NCBI RefSeq assembly: GCF_958295425.1
Contig: NC_081136.1
Span: forward strand, 30,990,077-31,054,076
Reading direction: 5' to 3'
Length of the DNA stretch: 64,000 nt
DNA from: Solea solea
Lineage: Eukaryota > Chordata > Actinopteri > Pleuronectiformes > Soleidae
Shown: positions 35,699 through 47,115 of the stretch, in pieces
Numbering within the stretch: the first letter of the stretch is position 1
How the letters are laid out: every line of letters begins with the position of its first letter
Notes under the pieces: generated by a model
Told to the model about the DNA's origin: nothing
Databases searched by the model: none
Seen by the model: the letters and a program-made list of their open reading frames with translations, nothing else
Program-made: the position numbers and the translations under genes

Positions 35699-36050
35699 TT
35701 TAAAATTAGTTTTCAAATTAAACTCGAAATTTCGAGAATTAAGGTGGAGAACCATGTCAAGATTAAACTCCAAATTACAAGAATAAAAGTTAGAGATGTC
35801 GAGCTTAAATTCAAAATGTCGAGAATAAAGTTGGAATATTATGTCAAGATTCAAGTTGACATGTCGAGATTAAACTCAAAATGACGAGAATAAAGTTGGA
35901 GTATCATGTCGAGATTTAAGTCGACATCATGATATTAAACTCAGAATTTCAAGAATATAGGTGGAATATCGTGGAGATTTAAGTCGACATGGCGAGGTTA
36001 AACTCGGAATTTCGAGAAAAAAGTTGGAATATCGTGTTTAGATTTAACAT
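35699..36050. repeat. Diverged tandem array, 42-65-bp units rich in TCGA
   Basis: The word TTAAACTC or a one-base variant recurs at 35718, 35763, 35805, 35870, 35935 and 35998, giving spacings of 45, 42, 65, 65 and 63 bp. Units carry CGAGAATAAAGTTGGAATAT and, in the longer ones, an added module GATTTAAGTCGACAT with a palindromic GTCGAC core. The array lacks stops on the minus strand for much of its length, which creates a 198-codon artefactual ORF (35258-35854). Confidence 0.8.
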
Positions 36051-36149
36051 TATTTATAACGTATTATAAATTAATCTCGAGATTAATGGAGATTGATGGA
36101 CATATTTTCTTCATGCATGGCCCCTAATACTCGTCATATACAGCTGCCA

Positions 36150-36302
36150 ACATTACATTACATTACATGTCATTTAGCAGACGCTTTTATCCAAAGCGAC
36201 TTACAATGGAATTGAGTACAATCAGCCAGGGGTGGAGTCGAACCTGCGACCATGATGTCTTTCGCACACAGGGTACCGGTCAACAACCGCAATTACACTA
36301 GT
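36150..36302 (-). mobile_element. tRNA-derived SINE with L2-type hairpin tail, minus strand
   Basis: Read on the minus strand, the head contains the B-box-like GCAGGTTCGACTCCACC (complement of 36231-36247). The 3' part is AAGTCGCTTTGGATAAAAGC followed by GTCTGCTAAATGACATGTAA and TGTAA repeats. CGCTTT-GGATA-AAAGCG (36182-36198) forms a perfect 6-bp stem with a 5-base loop. This hairpin and the TGTAA-type tail are shared by fish SINEs and the L2-clade LINEs that mobilise them (the UnaL2 type). The A box is degenerate. Confidence 0.8.
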
Positions 36303-39004
36303 CTCTTCGTTCTATTGCTCTCATTGTGCTGTATTTTAGAATTTGGATATCCACACACAAAAAGAAAATGCTGGACTCCCCAAACATTATTGACTGAATC
36401 ACAGAATGCGAGAGCCAAAGAAAACCAAATGTCACATCAGCTTCTGCCAAAGCAGAAAAGTCTGCAATGATTAAGGTGTTTAAAGTAATGATTGCACACA
36501 TCTGAGAACAAATATCTACACTATATCTACATAAAATCACTGCATCACTTTTAATGTTTATCCTGTCAGTGGGAGTGTCAGGGGACCGGGATTTCTTCCT
36601 CCAAATTTCTGTTGACTCAATCATGCGATGTGATTGTGAAGAGTTGTGTTCCAAATCCCTCTTACAAAATGTCAACACAGTCTGTGAGGATATTGGAAAG
36701 TAAACCCCCAAAAGTCATTTAAGCTCCATAATTAATATGTAAAAGCGGATGTGATGACGCAGTACAAGCAAAAACAGAGATGATAATTGATAAAAAAAGA
36801 GGGGAAACAAATGCATTTCAAATGTTTTGTACCTTTTTTTTGCCAACATACTTGGAATTGCTTCTGCGTCTTTGTTTTGACAGGAGTGTGTCGATGTGGA
36901 AATATAACAATTTACTTTTTTACCTGTCCATTCTTCCCAGGAACAGTCTACAAGCGCCAAACTTGTTTTCCCTGAAGTGATATTTCCGTTGTGTGCTGAT
37001 GCATAAACCTTTTTTTCTCTTTTTTGACCGGCCGGAGAACATTTGTTATGGTAAAGTGCACCGGGATGGAAGACTAACTGTCTTCCATCCCAACAGCATT
37101 TTATTCATTTGAGGGGAAAGATGAAAGGAAGTAAAAACTCCTTTTTGTCCTGAAGGTCAACAGAGTCGGCGAGAGTGAGATCACTGGCCCATTCAAATGA
37201 ATGGGAAAGACTTATTCTGTAAGGTGGATGCGCTCTTGATGTTCACCGCTAGATCACGCAGTATAAAATGTCACTTAAAGTTCATGCCGTTTTCACAGCG
37301 TAAGCATAAAAGTCGCCTCCGTCTTCTACTTGGTATCACAGAGTTATAACTGCCTCCCCCCCACACACACACTTGACTGTTTTCTTGTCATTCTTAACTA
37401 TTTGGAAAAGAGTTGTCAGTCCGACCGAGGCTCCCTCCGCTATAAATGGATTCAGCTCCAGTCATGCGCAAGGTGTAAAATGCGAACGCTCAAGCGAGCA
37501 TCTGCTGTGACGCACACAGGCTCGCACCATTTCTCTCACTCCCTGTTGCAATATCTGTTTTGGCATTCTCCTCTTACACTTTTTTTTTTTCTTTTTTCGC
37601 CTGTTTCCGTGCCTCTCGCCTTTACTTCCCACCAGACTGGGGTGGGAGCGGAGAGTGGGGTATTGGCGACAGAGTGGCACGTGATAATGACTCGCAATGA
37701 GATGAAAAAGGCTTTTTACCACCCAGCCTTCGCAGACAGGGTGGAAGGAAGAAGCTGAGGAGAAGAGAGACATTTATACATCAGTGCTCTTTTCATCATA
37801 TCGTCTGGCAGGATTTTGGCAGTGACACCACTCCATCTTTTTCTCTCTTTGTCATGACCCAGGGGAGAGAGGAGGTGCTTTTTCAATTTCCACCTTTCTT
37901 CTTCTTGTTCACAATCTATAGCAGACCAATATAAACCGTTATGATTTAGTTTTCCTCATTCCCATGTGTACCTAACCCTTACCTCGACTAGTTCTCCTTC
38001 ATATAAGCATGCAAATTGGACTAAAATATAGATCAGGAACGCATATAAGAGTGCTTTTAATTTGAAATGTATTAAAGCATGAAAAATGTAACACTCAAAT
38101 CATTGGTAGCCTTAAATATTCCATGGATGAGGTCACTCGACGACCTCATTTTTTGTTTCTGCTTTATACCTTTTAGGAATAATTCAAAAGATTTTTTAAA
38201 TGATGATTCTGAAGGATATTTTTTTCTGCACAGTATGAAGAATTGGAAGTAATTCAGTATTTCAGCTCAGTTTTTTACAAATATAAAATGGTTTTATGTC
38301 GTTGGTATTCTGGCTGCGATGAGTGACTTAGGAAGTGTGTTTAAAGTGTCATACATATTTGGGATGTAAATTGCGATTTTTTGTCTGTAGCATGTTCAAA
38401 CTCAAATCATATAGGTGCACTTCAAAGCTGTAGCTCCTCCATGTAATACATTTTCTCCATCATAGGTGCATGAGGATGGAAAATGCAGGACATACAGTAT
38501 CTCTGCTTCTGTCTCAGCATTAAAGACATTTAAAAAACACCAGGACTGTGCCATTTTTTCCAAAACATCGTGTCAGTGTTTTGTGAGGTCACAGCGACAT
38601 CAGACATTGGAATTTACAATTCAGTGTCGTCTAGTTCTCCACAAGTATAGAGGCGGCGTCTGTGACTTTCCTGTCTGTTCATTATTCCTTTATTGGAATG
38701 GAAATACGGCGGTCGCAAAATGGAAATGGGTTATGTAGATGAGGCATGCGATACTGTAGCACCAAACCAGGAAGTCATGATCGGATTGACTGTCTGAAAG
38801 CACGTAGCAGCCCTCTCATTTGGAATGAAATTTGTTTACGAATAGGCTGATCAGAGTTTTATTATTGACAGGTTTACGTGACATATTTTTATTCCAGTCG
38901 GCCTTTTATTCCAATTACTTGTGTCCCTGTAAACATATAGCTATTGACCACCTAAGCCACAAAAATGTCTGTCTGGACTTTTTTTTGCTTATTTTAACCA
39001 TAAA
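36303..39004. other. Non-coding stretch, no gene seen
   Basis: T-rich tracts (about 37580-37598) and several ORFs of 60-142 codons on both strands without recognisable motifs. No transposon ends recognised. Confidence 0.5.
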
Positions 39005-39405
39005 AGGGCCAAAAATGTCCTGTAACTAAGTGTATTTGCACATTTTCCAGAACAACTTTCAATATTTGGCAGTTATTTACAGTTTACTGCATGTTGAAAT
39101 GGTGTATTAACAATTTAAAAACCCTGTAGTTGTACATGAACACCTGATTTTGCATGTTCAATTTGAAATTTGAACAGTATAAAACATATTTAAAATAACA
39201 TTTGTTTGAGTCTTTGTCTCAATGTGCAAAAAAATGGAAACTTCCAAACTCTCTGGTGACAAAGATGCTGAGTGACATTACCGTAATAACCACATGTTGT
39301 CTTTGAATTGCAACTTCTCAGCTTTCAGAAACCATTTCAGAATTCCTCCGATAGCACTAACTGTCGCATAATTACGGTAATGCTCGGTGTTAAAGGGTCC
39401 AATCA
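39005..39405 (+). repeat. Unclassified interspersed repeat, copy 2 of 3
   Basis: Starts AAAAGGGCCAAAAATGTCCTG, contains GGTGTATTAACAATTTAAAA, TCTTTGTCTCAATGTG, CATTACCGTAATAACCACAT and CAACTTCTCAGCTTTCAGAA, and ends near GGTGTTAAAGGGTCC. The end GGTGTTAAAGGG is also found, inverted, at the border of copy 3. Confidence 0.7.
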
Positions 39406-40895
39406 ATTTGCGTCTTTGCCCAAGCAATGATTTTAGTCTCAGGTCATTTCTAAGAATATATGTTCATAAGATTGGGGACTCACTCTTTGTCTCTAAAGCA
39501 GCAGTATAGCTTCTGATAATTGTGAAGTCATTTTGCTGCTGTTGATCTGTACTGCATTATCAGAACTCGGCCGGTCCTGTACAGTCAGTATAGTTGACAT
39601 TATGAGAAACACCAGTCAATATAACACAAGGAATATACAACTCATTTAAAAAAAAACAAAAAAAAAAACGAATTTAACCTTTATGGAAGTAGCACTGTTG
39701 CCATCGGCTGCCAACCGTTAACACAAATGTGTTTGTTTCTCCAGGTGATTTTGAGGTAATTTTGACCTCAATATCGGGCACGTCGGAGGTCAGACTGTAG
39801 CATGACATCGCTTGAAACTATTTTATTTTACTTCCCACTTCTCAATGTCACTTTAATACCTGCATTACAATGACTTTCCAAATAAAACACAGAAAAGCAC
39901 ACTGACACTAAGCGCTAATTATCCCACTCTTAAAACACAGTCAGTCTCATATGTGAGTGCACACACAAACACCAACTGATGCGCTTTGTGTGTGTGTGTT
40001 TGTTTATGTTTGACAGCCCAGCAACTCTAATCTACATAATCAAACAAGCTTCCCCTAAACACATTGTGCTACATTTTTCATCAATTACTCATTTAGAATT
40101 AATTAAGAGCGGCTTTGTTTTTCAAGTTGAATTTGATGATAGTGAAGTTCTCCCGAGGTTGCTTCCTTCCTTCCTCACTTTCTTTCTTTTCCTTCCTCTC
40201 ATGTGTTCAGCAGCTATACTTCCTCGAGCAAGCTCAGCATAGAAAAAGAGACTTTCTTTGTATACAATGCTCACAGTTTTAACATGATGACAAGAAAAAG
40301 GTTGAATGGCTTTAGATAGAGACCAAAACTAACAAACAGGTTTAACTTTACATTAAGAAATGGCCAAAAAAAATCGACCATTTTCATAATCTTTTAATCC
40401 TTTTTGACTCTGAATCACACAAAAACACTTTACCAGCGAGCAAACAAGAATCAATAATAGAATATTGAAAGCTGAACAGAAAAACAACAACAAAAGCCTC
40501 CACTCAGTGTTGTGCTCCACATTCTATAAATATATAGAAGCCAGGCCGAACACTAAAACATTATGTGCATAAATACCACTCATCATACACACAGATGGGT
40601 GAGCACACAGACAAGCCATGCAGGATATCACACAGTGTATCATACATTATGCATAATGTACTGTATAGAAGATACAAACCAGTGTTTTCCATCACAGTAA
40701 ATCTGCAGTTTTGCATCAAAACTGTGCATGTTAGGAAAGTAATTTGCTTTGTAATAGTGACATATATATATATGTTTTCCACAGATTTTTCTCAAGGTCA
40801 CGGGTTCCTCATTGTCACGATTGTTATGTTGTGTTAACAAAACTACACTCAAATGCATTATAATGCATGGAGGCAGCGGCAGAATGCGTAAATAA
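39406..40895. other. Non-coding stretch, no gene seen
   Basis: Contains an A-rich run (39648-39669) and a short TG run near 39988-40000. Chance ORFs only. Confidence 0.5.
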
Positions 40896-41425
40896 CACTT
40901 TTCCACGAAGCTCTCACAAATAGACACAGTGGCGCTAGATTGTGAGAAAGATGGAGAGTGTGTTATGTGCGACTGTCCTGCATATGTAATTTGTGTGTGT
41001 GCGCACATAATATGTGCTGCATAACAAGTGTCTGACGGTGGGATGGAGTGTAGCGTTGGAGCGTGTATCCGGTTTCCCGAAATGTAATGGTTTTATAAAC
41101 AGACATGTCAACGCGACGAGTACAAGCCATGCCGCCGCGTTTGCACACGGAGATGAGGATCTGGCGTACACATATTCTCACACATGCTGCCAATATATGT
41201 ATCTAATCTGACAAAAGCCCTACACCATGCAGTCACATTGTGTGGTCTAATCAACGGAGTCTTTTCTGAGATAAACAGAAAAAACTGTCACGTTGTCCCA
41301 TAGACCATATACGGAAAATAGACGCAGTCGCCCATTTTTTCCGTGGTGTAGTCAATCGTGAAGTAAGAATTTAATGAATAGTCACCGGGGGGTGACTCCG
41401 CTGGTTGCAAAACATTTGAATAGAA
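40896..41425 (+). repeat. Tandem segmental duplication, unit A
   Basis: About 530 bp starting CACTTTTCCACGAAGCTCTC and ending within CACCAGGGG-family sequence (GTCACCGGGGGGTGACTCC near 41382). It is repeated as unit B at 41478-41915, sharing GTGTCTGACGGTGGGATGGA, GCAGTCACATTGTGTGGTCT and GAAAATAGACGCAGTCGCCC. Unit A holds about 80 bp absent from B (about 41095-41205). Confidence 0.8.
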
Positions 41426-41477
41426 GGCTATAGGAAAAGTGAGTTCTTCTCACTGGAAAAACAGTTTCAACAGGCCA

Positions 41478-41915
41478 CACTTTTCCACGAAGCTTTCACA
41501 AATAGACACACCGACGCTAGATGGTAAGAAAGCTGGAGAATGTGTTATATGCGGCTGTTCTGCATATGTAATGTTTTGTGTATGTGTGCACATCATATGT
41601 CTTTGCACCTGCGGTGCTGCAGAACAAGTGTCTGACGGTGGGATGGAGTGTAGAGTTGAAGCGTGTATCCGATTTCCTGAAATGTAACAGAAATGTTAAC
41701 ACTACGAGTACAAGCTGTGGCACTACACAATGCAGTCACATTGTGTGGTCTAATCAACTGACTCTTTTCTGAGATAGACAGAAAAAAACTGGCCCGTTGT
41801 CCCATAGACCATATATGGAAAATAGACGCAGTCGCCCATTTTTCCATGGTGAAGTCAATCATTAAGTAAGAATTTAATTGATAGTCACCAGGGAGTAAAA
41901 CATTTGAATAGAAGA
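41478..41915 (+). repeat. Tandem segmental duplication, unit B
   Basis: Second, shorter copy of the block above, offset by 582 bp at its start and by 504 bp near GTTGTCCCATAGACC (41796). The divergence is modest and spread out, so the duplication is neither brand new nor ancient. No ORF is conserved between units in a way that suggests coding. Confidence 0.8.
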
Positions 41916-42424
41916 AAAACTATTTAAAATCAACTTAAAACAGCTAGTTCCAGGTGATCTTCAGTAGCACACGATGTCAGTTTTGCAAATGATGTTCCTG
42001 TTTAATGGAAAATAGATGTTAAATAATACAAAAAAAAGGGTCACTTTACATCTCTAATAAAAAAGATAAATCAAACAGACAAAAGTTGAGATAAAACAAA
42101 ACAGACAAATTAAAAAGTTAAAACACAACAAAAAAAAACCCGGGCAAAGTCAACACAGTAGATGGGGTTTGAAATGCAGAAAAAGATGTCTGAGCTGATA
42201 GTGGGGGTAGGCTCATCTGAATAAGTGAGTTTTGAGTTAAGATTTGAAAAATACTGCAGATACGAGTGACAGCAACATTTTGGAGGCTTCAAAATGGGAG
42301 TAGATTTAGGTACAGAGGACACCTTATAGAGTGGCAAGAGAGGCACCCAGTGCTTCAAGGTTAGACATGTTGTGCATTTAGAGATGGTCTTGTTTGCCAA
42401 TAAGTTTTATTTGTTGCCATTCTT
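41916..42424. other. Non-coding stretch, no gene seen
   Basis: A-rich sequence with no recognised element. Confidence 0.5.
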
Positions 42425-42660
42425 GAACCAGGATGACCATTCACCTCTGACCCCCTAGCATCAACAAGGTATTTTTGCTCAGATAACTGCTGCTCGCTGG
42501 ATATTTTCTCTTTTATTGACCATTCTTTGTAGATTTTAGAGATGGTTGTTCATGAAATTACATTCAAAGATCACTTAAATCACCTTCCTTGCCCTTTCTG
42601 ATGCTCAATTTCAACTTCAGTAGGTTTTCTTGTCCATGTCTACATGCCTAAATGAGTGAT
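42425..42660 (-). pseudogene. Tc1/mariner-like transposase fragment, copy 1
   Basis: On the minus strand the segment follows the start of a common fish Tc1-like transposase. The complement of ATCACTTAAATCACCTTCC encodes a GDLSD-type N terminus. CATCAACAAGG, GCTGCTCGCTGGATATTTTC and TAGAGATGGTTGTTCATGAA correspond to the helix-turn-helix part. An internal deletion (near 42565) and frame breaks make it non-functional. A related fragment lies at 46736-47115. Confidence 0.65.
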
Positions 42661-45600
42661 ATACCTATATACCCATACCTATACGGTGAATGGTGAGAAT
42701 ACAGTGTTTTGATTAATTACAAAGAGCAGGGAAAGGGAAAAAGAAAAGTACAGTATTGAATAATAGATGGAATGGTAGAAAGAGAATTCATCATATGAGG
42801 TTTGGTTCACAGCTTATTTCTAAAATGCATTAACAACAACAACAACAAACACACCATATTCATGAACTGTGATTTGATCAAGGTATCATTTCGGCTCTTT
42901 TAGTTGCTACAAAACGTCGGCATACACTTGATCAAAGATACAAATTAGCATTTAGGGAAATGTTCAGAAAACAGCAGGAGCTTTGCATCGGCTGTTTTAA
43001 CACAGTTACTGTGCAGTGATTACAGTGGTGTTTGGTTTATTTCCACACGTGTGCACATGCGATTCTCCGAAAGTCAGATGTGCGGCGCGTGTCACAGTCA
43101 AATCTCTGTCGCACGCGCCGATCAAATAAACTTATCTCACCGAGCAGGACGCGTTTGGACTTAATAACAGCCATCAGTCTTCGCAGTGTACACAGCAAAC
43201 TCTCATTACATCTGTGTACAGTGTGCTGTGAATGAGTTAGTGTGAAGCTGTGTGTGTGTGTGTGTGCGCAGTAGTGTCTCATTAACAGTGTTGTTTACAG
43301 ACAAGCGGAGAGCCACGAGATGGCAAGAGACAAAGGATGAGTTCCAATCATTTCATTTTAATTATACCGACAGAATTTGTTTGGCTCTTACTCTTACAAA
43401 ACGCGCCGTCTCTCATAGTCTTAATTGCATTGTGTCCCCCTTCTGTCTTGTCAATGGCTTTCGGTATTCTTCTCTTCCCTACTAGTGCTACTACTACTCT
43501 GTCTCTCTTTTTTCTGTCTCCATTTTTTAAACTCTCATACTGCCAAATTCCCTTACTAGCGAGTGTCCCTGTGGCCTGAGGACTAGTATGTTTCAAACCT
43601 TGGCTGGACCTCTGACAGCCAGCCTTGCCAGAGAGGCCAATATGACTGGCAGCAGACAGGGTGGCCTGCTCCAAGTCCATCACTGTAGGTGGGGGCGGTG
43701 GTGGTGAACAGCACTGACTGCATAACTACAAACTCACTTGGATGTGGAGCCAATGTCATACACCTCTTTCTATTCCCCCTGTTCTAGCCGTATTTCTTCC
43801 AAACGGCTTGCACTATGATTCTCTCTGAGCGGTGTGAGTTGCAATAGCTGGATATAACGTGCTATTAAGGCCTACGTTCAATTACTGGAAGACAGCAACC
43901 GTCTATCATGGGCTTGATTTGGAGAAGTTTAATGTCAGATACGTGACAGTTTTTGTTGGAAAGTGGGTGGCATTTACACGAACATGCGTCTAGGTCAGCT
44001 TTTAAGCTTTCAAACCAAGCGTGCGACATGAATTTAAATATCACAGTCAAATCTGTCCTAGAATAATAATCAAAATTCTACATTCTGAATGATTTAGGTG
44101 AAGATTAAACGTGTCAAAATATAGCATGCAAAGAAACATTGTGGTACTAGAGATGATTTTTCCTTTTTCTAACCTGATTTCCAACCAAATACCAATTTGT
44201 TTCCAACGGCGCTTTCATACAATTCCGAAATGAATGAAGTCTTAACATGGAAGCAAATGAATTTTGAGAGAGCTGACATGAGCACAAGGTTTTAGTGTTG
44301 CAGAGAGAAATCTATTCAGAGGTGTTTGTGCCTGGTGAAAAGGATGGAATTAGCTGCCACATCCAAGCAATCATTAATTTGGACCAAACACAAAACTCAA
44401 AATCATCTGAATAACATTTTCACTTTAAAAATCTCTCCATTTCCAAAGTAAGAATTTGGCTTTTTTTTTTAAAAAAAATCCAATATTTACTGTCATCAAG
44501 TGTCAACTTTTCACTACGTACAACAGATGTCAACTGATAATGTTTTGTCCTCATATGCACCTCTCCTCTCAAAATAGTTCCTTACAAATGCAAATAATTA
44601 TTTAAAACTGAAGTTTGAGCACTGTATTTATGTAGTTTTAAATAAATGACATCAATAGCAACAAATGAGCTTGGAGAGCCACTGATGGGAAAACAGAGAG
44701 TGTCTAAAGTACCGTACGGTACATGATGAACTAACACATTGCGTTTGGTCTTTTCCTAAAATGACTTGATAACTAATCCAAATAAAAAATTTAAATGAAA
44801 TTAGCAATCTTCTTAAAATTAAAAAGCTAAATAACCAGTACTTAGTTTTCACAATACAGCAAATTACATAGGCGGAGTGAACAATACTCTCCTAGAATAA
44901 CCTCAGTGTGTGCTTTAGTTGTGTGTATTTTCACCTGCATCCTTTTTTTTTTTTTTTAAAGCCCCCTGGGTTAAGATGTGAAAACTTAGCTAAACATTTT
45001 GTTCCACATGTGGACTCATTTTCTACTCCAGTGCAGAAGTACATGGAGCAGTGTAAAAGCCTTAATACATAATTCACCACCATCTGTCCACAGCACATGT
45101 TGTGTAATAAAAGCTATGTTGTACCCTCTTCCCCTCCTTTTCGTCTCCAGCTCCTTCACTCTCTCTTCCTCTCGCTACTACACACTTTCTCTTTCCTAAT
45201 TGTTTTTTTTGTGCCATCTCTCTCACACATATTTGTCACATCCTCCTCTTTTACTCTTCCTCGCCCATGTATAAAACATCTTCTGTCCATCCTCCTTCAT
45301 TCTCATTCTTGGGACAATTTCTCTTCTGCTCACTCTGTTCAATACAGTGCTGTCATTTCACTGTCTAGGGGTCAATTAGCATTTTTTTTCTCCCCCCTTG
45401 ACTCATCAGGGCTATTGTCCAGGACTGTGTGTGTGTATGCGCGTGCGTAGGTGTGCGTTTGTGTGCGTTTGTGTGATGTTGATCTCATCAGGTCTCTTGT
45501 GGAGGCTGACAATGCAGTGGGCCTGTGAATCAGTTTCTTTTGTAGTCCTAGTCAGAGGCTGCAGAAAGTGGGTGGTAAAGTGTCTGTCTGTCTTTGTGAG

Positions 45601-45829
45601 TGTGCGTGTGTGCGTGGGTAGTGTGTGAGCTTAATGCGGAGCAAGAGCACTCTTTTAAGTCTTCTTCACTATGATTGGTGCAGAGGCTACACATAGTATA
45701 TAGCTCAGCCTCAAGGGGAGAGGGAGGAGGGGGAAGATGTGTGAGGAGGAGCTGGGACGAGAAGGACAATGGAAGGAAAGGGGGACAATGTACTGTATAT
45801 CCTACCACAAAAACATGTTGAGACTGTCT
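42661..45829. other. Non-coding stretch, no gene seen
   Basis: Contains ACA triplets (about 42832-42850), a GT run (43247-43266), a T16 tract (44944-44959) and CT-rich sequence (45120-45310). The ORFs around 43252-43683 lack motifs and overlap on both strands. No gene recognised. Confidence 0.5.
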
Positions 45830-46015
45830 AAGAACATTGCCTCTGACCCTAACCGTGTCCTGAACCATGAATACAGACTATTAGCATCTGGCTGGAGGTA
45901 CAGAGTTCCACAGTTTAATAGGGTTAGACTGAAAAATGCCTTTGTTCGCTTCTCCGTCTCCAAGGGGGCTAAAGGGAAACAAAAGTTATGTATTTGGGCA
46001 AGGTTACAACGCAAC
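45830..46015 (+). pseudogene. LINE ORF2 C-terminal remnant (tentative)
   Basis: The + frame of the ORF 45737-46018 reads SKNIASDPNRVLNHEYRLLA followed by SGWRYRVPQFNRVRLKNAFV. This resembles the extreme C terminus of fish LINE reverse transcriptase proteins (pattern ...HPL..EF.LLPSGRRYR.P....NRLK.SF.P.). No RT core lies upstream, so it would be a short 5'-truncated remnant. The resemblance is by eye and the LINE clade is not assigned. Confidence 0.45.
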
Positions 46016-46735
46016 TAAGTGAAAAAGATAAAACATCATCTGCGTGTGCTAATGACAAACAAGACGAATAACACTCAAGAACACAGACAGAAATCTAAAG
46101 AACAGGCAGCGGACGATCAGAGATAACTACGATTGCGTTACATTGATTATCTTTCAGTTACAGTACAGTACAGTGTGTATCAGGCTTTAGGGGTCGAAGC
46201 ATCAAAAATATCAAGTTGAGATAAACTTTAAGTTAAGTTTTGTTGAGCGATATATGACATAAGTGTCAATTATCGGAGTGAAATTCAAGGTTTAAGGCCA
46301 TGTTGGTGACCGCCTGGGAACGTGTTCGGCCACCAACAAAATCCACGTTCTTTCCTTCATTCACACATTTGTCCTCTTTGATTTCTCTCTTTAAGCAAAG
46401 AAGCAAACGTGGGGAAAAGGCAACACACATTGGGGAACAGCAAGTTCTCTGTTGATATGTTGTGCTCATTGCCGCGTTTTATGTTTTTGTAAACTTTCTT
46501 TGTCTCTTTATATATTTATATAGAGAGAGAATTATTTGAAGCAGCCAGCGCCGTGCTTCGCCGCATCGTTTGGGTGTTTTTGAGTGTGCAGACTGTCGGG
46601 GGTTTGGTGGTGTGCTGAGACATTCCTGCTGGTCCTGATTCTTTTGTTCCATATTTCTCTTTCAAGAAAAGGAAAGCGGAATAATAGTACACATTTCAAG
46701 CAGGGGCATGAACACGCAGGTTGGGCAGTGTTCAT
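46016..46735. other. Non-coding stretch, no gene seen
   Basis: A CAGTACAGTACAGT run near 46161-46174 and a TATATTTATATAGAGAGAGA patch near 46509-46530. No gene recognised. Confidence 0.5.
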
Positions 46736-47115
46736 TAAGAACCTGTTACACTCAGCAGTCCACTGTATTAGGTGTTCATTCATTTTTAACCAGTCTGGCA
46801 TCAACAAGGCTTTTCTTTTTACCACTGCTGCTCACTGGATTATGTTCTCTTTTTTTTCCCAGACCATTCTCTGGAAAATCTATTGAGATGTTTCACAAGA
46901 AAATCCCGGGAGATCCGCAGTTTCGGGAAAATCTCAGACCTGCCTGTCTGACACCGTTTAAAGTCACTTAAATCAACCATCTCCTCCATTCTGATGCTCG
47001 TTGTGAACTTCAGCAGGTGGTCTCCGTCACGTCTTCATGCCTAAACGCGATGAGCTGCTGCTTAATAAGCAGTTGAACATGTGTAATTGATAAAGTGACA
47101 GGTGTGTTAACACAT
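46736..47115 (-). pseudogene. Tc1/mariner-like transposase fragment, copy 2
   Basis: More complete than the copy at 42425-42660. On the minus strand, from about 47002 leftward, an ATG opens MEEMVDLSDFKR, matching the DLSDF-type start of fish Tc1-like transposases. GGTCTGAGATTTTCCCGAAA and TCCAGAGAATGGTCTGG follow in the order of the helix-turn-helix region. Frameshifts (for example at the DLSDF-R junction) and loss of the DDE catalytic part make it dead. Confidence 0.7.

Noticed and set aside
35258..35854. 198-codon minus-strand ORF
   Set aside because: About half of it is the 42-65-bp tandem array read on the minus strand, and no known domain is present.
35699..36050. CRISPR-like array
   Set aside because: Units are contiguous tandem repeats with no unique spacers, in a eukaryotic context.
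36225..36302. Possible tRNA gene on the minus strand
   Set aside because: It is the tRNA-related head of a SINE joined to an L2-type tail; A box and acceptor stem are degenerate.
37330..37758. 142-codon ORF
   Set aside because: Spans T-rich simple sequence and has an overlapping minus-strand ORF; no domain recognised.
45137..45450. 117-codon ORF (45097-45450) rich in Ser/Leu/Phe
   Set aside because: Low-complexity CT-rich DNA translated; no motif or homologue recognised.
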